Part shown: positions 4,703 to 5,528 of the stretch, piece after piece
How the letters are laid out: each line of letters begins with the position of its first letter
How positions within the stretch are numbered: the stretch's first letter is position 1
Assembly (NCBI GenBank): GCA_024636425.1
Contig: JAGXHB010000168.1
Location: forward strand, 1 to 5,528
Length of the DNA stretch: 5,528 bases
Direction of reading: 5' to 3'
DNA from: Roseobacter sp.
GTDB taxonomy: Bacteria; Pseudomonadota; Alphaproteobacteria; Rhodobacterales; Rhodobacteraceae
Made by a program: the position numbers and the translations under genes
The notes under the pieces: generated by a model
Database searches by the model: none
Seen by the model: the letters and a program-made list of their open reading frames with translations, nothing else
What the model was told of the DNA's origin: nothing

Positions 4703-5528
4703 GGTCTGTTTTCAGTCCCTGGTACGCATGGTCGGGCCGCAAGGATCCCGCCAATCACTGCTGCATCAATGTCGCCACATATGGCAAGGGCGGGCGGTTC
4801 ACCATGACCGACCGGGGCCGTTCCGCACTGCGCCAGACACCGGACCAACTGACCGTCGGTCCATCGTCCATGCGCTGGCAAGATGGCAAGCTGATCATCG
4901 AGGTGGACGAGGTTTCCGGCCCCCCCGTCATTTCACGCGTGCGCGGCACGATTACGGTTTCCCCCCGCGCGATCACGAGCGTAGAGCTTGCGCTGACCCC
5001 TGACGGTGCGCATGTTTGGCGACCCTTTGCTCCGGTGTCAGACATTGATGTGCAGCTTGAGGCACCGGGCTGGCAATGGTCAGGTCATGGATATTTCGAC
5101 GCCAATTTCGGCACCCGCGCGCTGGAGGAGGATTTCAGCTTCTGGACGTGGGGGCGCTATCCGACGACCAGAGGGGCAACGTGTATTTATGATGCAGACC
5201 GGCGCGACGGGACAACGCTGGATATGGCGATCGATTTCGACCGCACCGGAAACGCCAGCATCGGCAGCGCGCCGCCCGCGGTCAGGTTCAAGAATTCCAA
5301 CTGGCAGGTGCGCCGCGAAACACGCGCTGATCCGGGCCACACGCCAAAACAGGTCATGGCCATGCTGGACGCACCTTTCTATTCCCGCTCTGTCGTCAAG
5401 ACTGTGTTACACGGAGAGACTGTCTCAGGCGTCCATGAGGCTCTTGACCTTGACCGGTTCGCGTCCCCCTGGCTCAAGCCGATGCTGGCGTTTCGTGTGC
5501 CGCGACGGTCGGGGTGGTCTTTCGACTA
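4312..5528 (+). CDS. crtC: CrtC, carotenoid 1,2-hydratase (hydroxyneurosporene synthase), 3' end at or just beyond window edge, start uncertain
   Basis: CrtC adds water across the 1,2 double bond of acyclic carotenoids (neurosporene, lycopene), creating the hydroxyl that CrtF later methylates; no cofactor is needed. Clear family similarity runs from about 4606 to the window end: NGYAWWYVDGVSDDG (4627-4671), GFIGSVFSPWYAW (4693-4731), HCCINVATYG, FTMTDRG, GHGYFDANFG, FSFWTWGRY, YDADRRDG and, near the edge, PMLAFRVPRR. Residues I recall as catalytically important in Rubrivivax CrtC (His and Trp two apart, then Tyr and Asp two apart, 27 residues on) correspond to HVW (5011-5019) and YFD (5092-5100) with identical spacing. 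The frame is open from 4159 and has no ATG, GTG or TTG between 4315 and 4803. ATG 4312, behind AGGAG, is therefore the only canonical start that keeps the conserved N-terminus; it adds about 98 residues antagonistic in frame to crtD and of low-complexity look. ATG 4804 would delete the conserved front. The last bases (TA) may begin the stop codon. Confidence 0.85.
   Translation, partial: MPPLDLQPTAAVRADLQSDAAGTDAQHTADVSAAVSTLGRGAVRAIPTWDDGSLCATHGADRNDGSVSGGRGGASGGRSADGSPLRQARGRHDLERPCFDLDVPANGYAWWYVDGVSDDGTRAISIIGFIGSVFSPWYAWSGRKDPANHCCINVATYGKGGRFTMTDRGRSALRQTPDQLTVGPSSMRWQDGKLIIEVDEVSGPPVISRVRGTITVSPRAITSVELALTPDGAHVWRPFAPVSDIDVQLEAPGWQWSGHGYFDANFGTRALEEDFSFWTWGRYPTTRGATCIYDADRRDGTTLDMAIDFDRTGNASIGSAPPAVRFKNSNWQVRRETRADPGHTPKQVMAMLDAPFYSRSVVKTVLHGETVSGVHEALDLDRFASPWLKPMLAFRVPRRSGWSFD

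Noticed and set aside
4386..4881. Minus-strand open frames over the crtD-crtC junction
   Set aside because: Antisense to two overlapping sense genes; Pro/Arg/Ala-rich with no motif or ribosome site.

Overview
This window is a piece of a photosynthesis gene cluster from a purple, (bacterio)chlorophyll-a-type alphaproteobacterium. The gene order bchC-crtF-crtE / crtD-crtC, the divergent crtE/crtD promoter, the spheroidene-type carotenoid genes and the paired TGT-N12-ACA operators all match the Rhodobacter/Roseobacter group (Rhodobacteraceae). A marine aerobic anoxygenic phototroph of the Roseobacter clade is my best guess. That assignment is inference from gene content and recalled protein sequences; no search was run.

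Layout: 1-882 (minus) is bchC, lacking only its C-terminal end, which runs off the left edge. 883-996 is the bchC promoter region, with two PpsR/CrtJ-type palindromes 8 bp apart, placed just after the crtF stop. 997-2130 (minus) is crtF and 2144-3025 (minus) is crtE, 13 bp apart and evidently one operon. 3026-3136 is a divergent control region with two more TGT-N12-ACA palindromes arranged as a nested dyad. 3137-4702 (plus) is crtD. crtC (plus) overlaps the 3' part of crtD in another frame and runs off the right edge, probably within a few codons of its end. There is no gene-free stretch longer than about 115 bases. I see no RNA gene, mobile element, CRISPR array or clear rho-independent terminator.

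How the genes work together: CrtE makes geranylgeranyl diphosphate, the C20 precursor of carotenoids and of the bacteriochlorophyll tail. CrtC, CrtD and CrtF hydrate, 3,4-desaturate and O-methylate the acyclic carotenoid end group on the route to spheroidene (CrtB and CrtI, needed in between, are outside the window). BchC oxidises the C3 hydroxyethyl group in bacteriochlorophyll a synthesis. All five genes would be controlled together by PpsR/CrtJ. In relatives, transcription from crtEF reads through bchCXYZ into puf, and the same-strand order here fits that superoperon.

Nothing here is a wholly new system. The points most worth a second look are the start of crtC (its conserved N-terminal segment lies inside crtD and has no nearby ATG, GTG or TTG), the nested operator between crtE and crtD, and the non-ATG starts of bchC, crtE and crtD.
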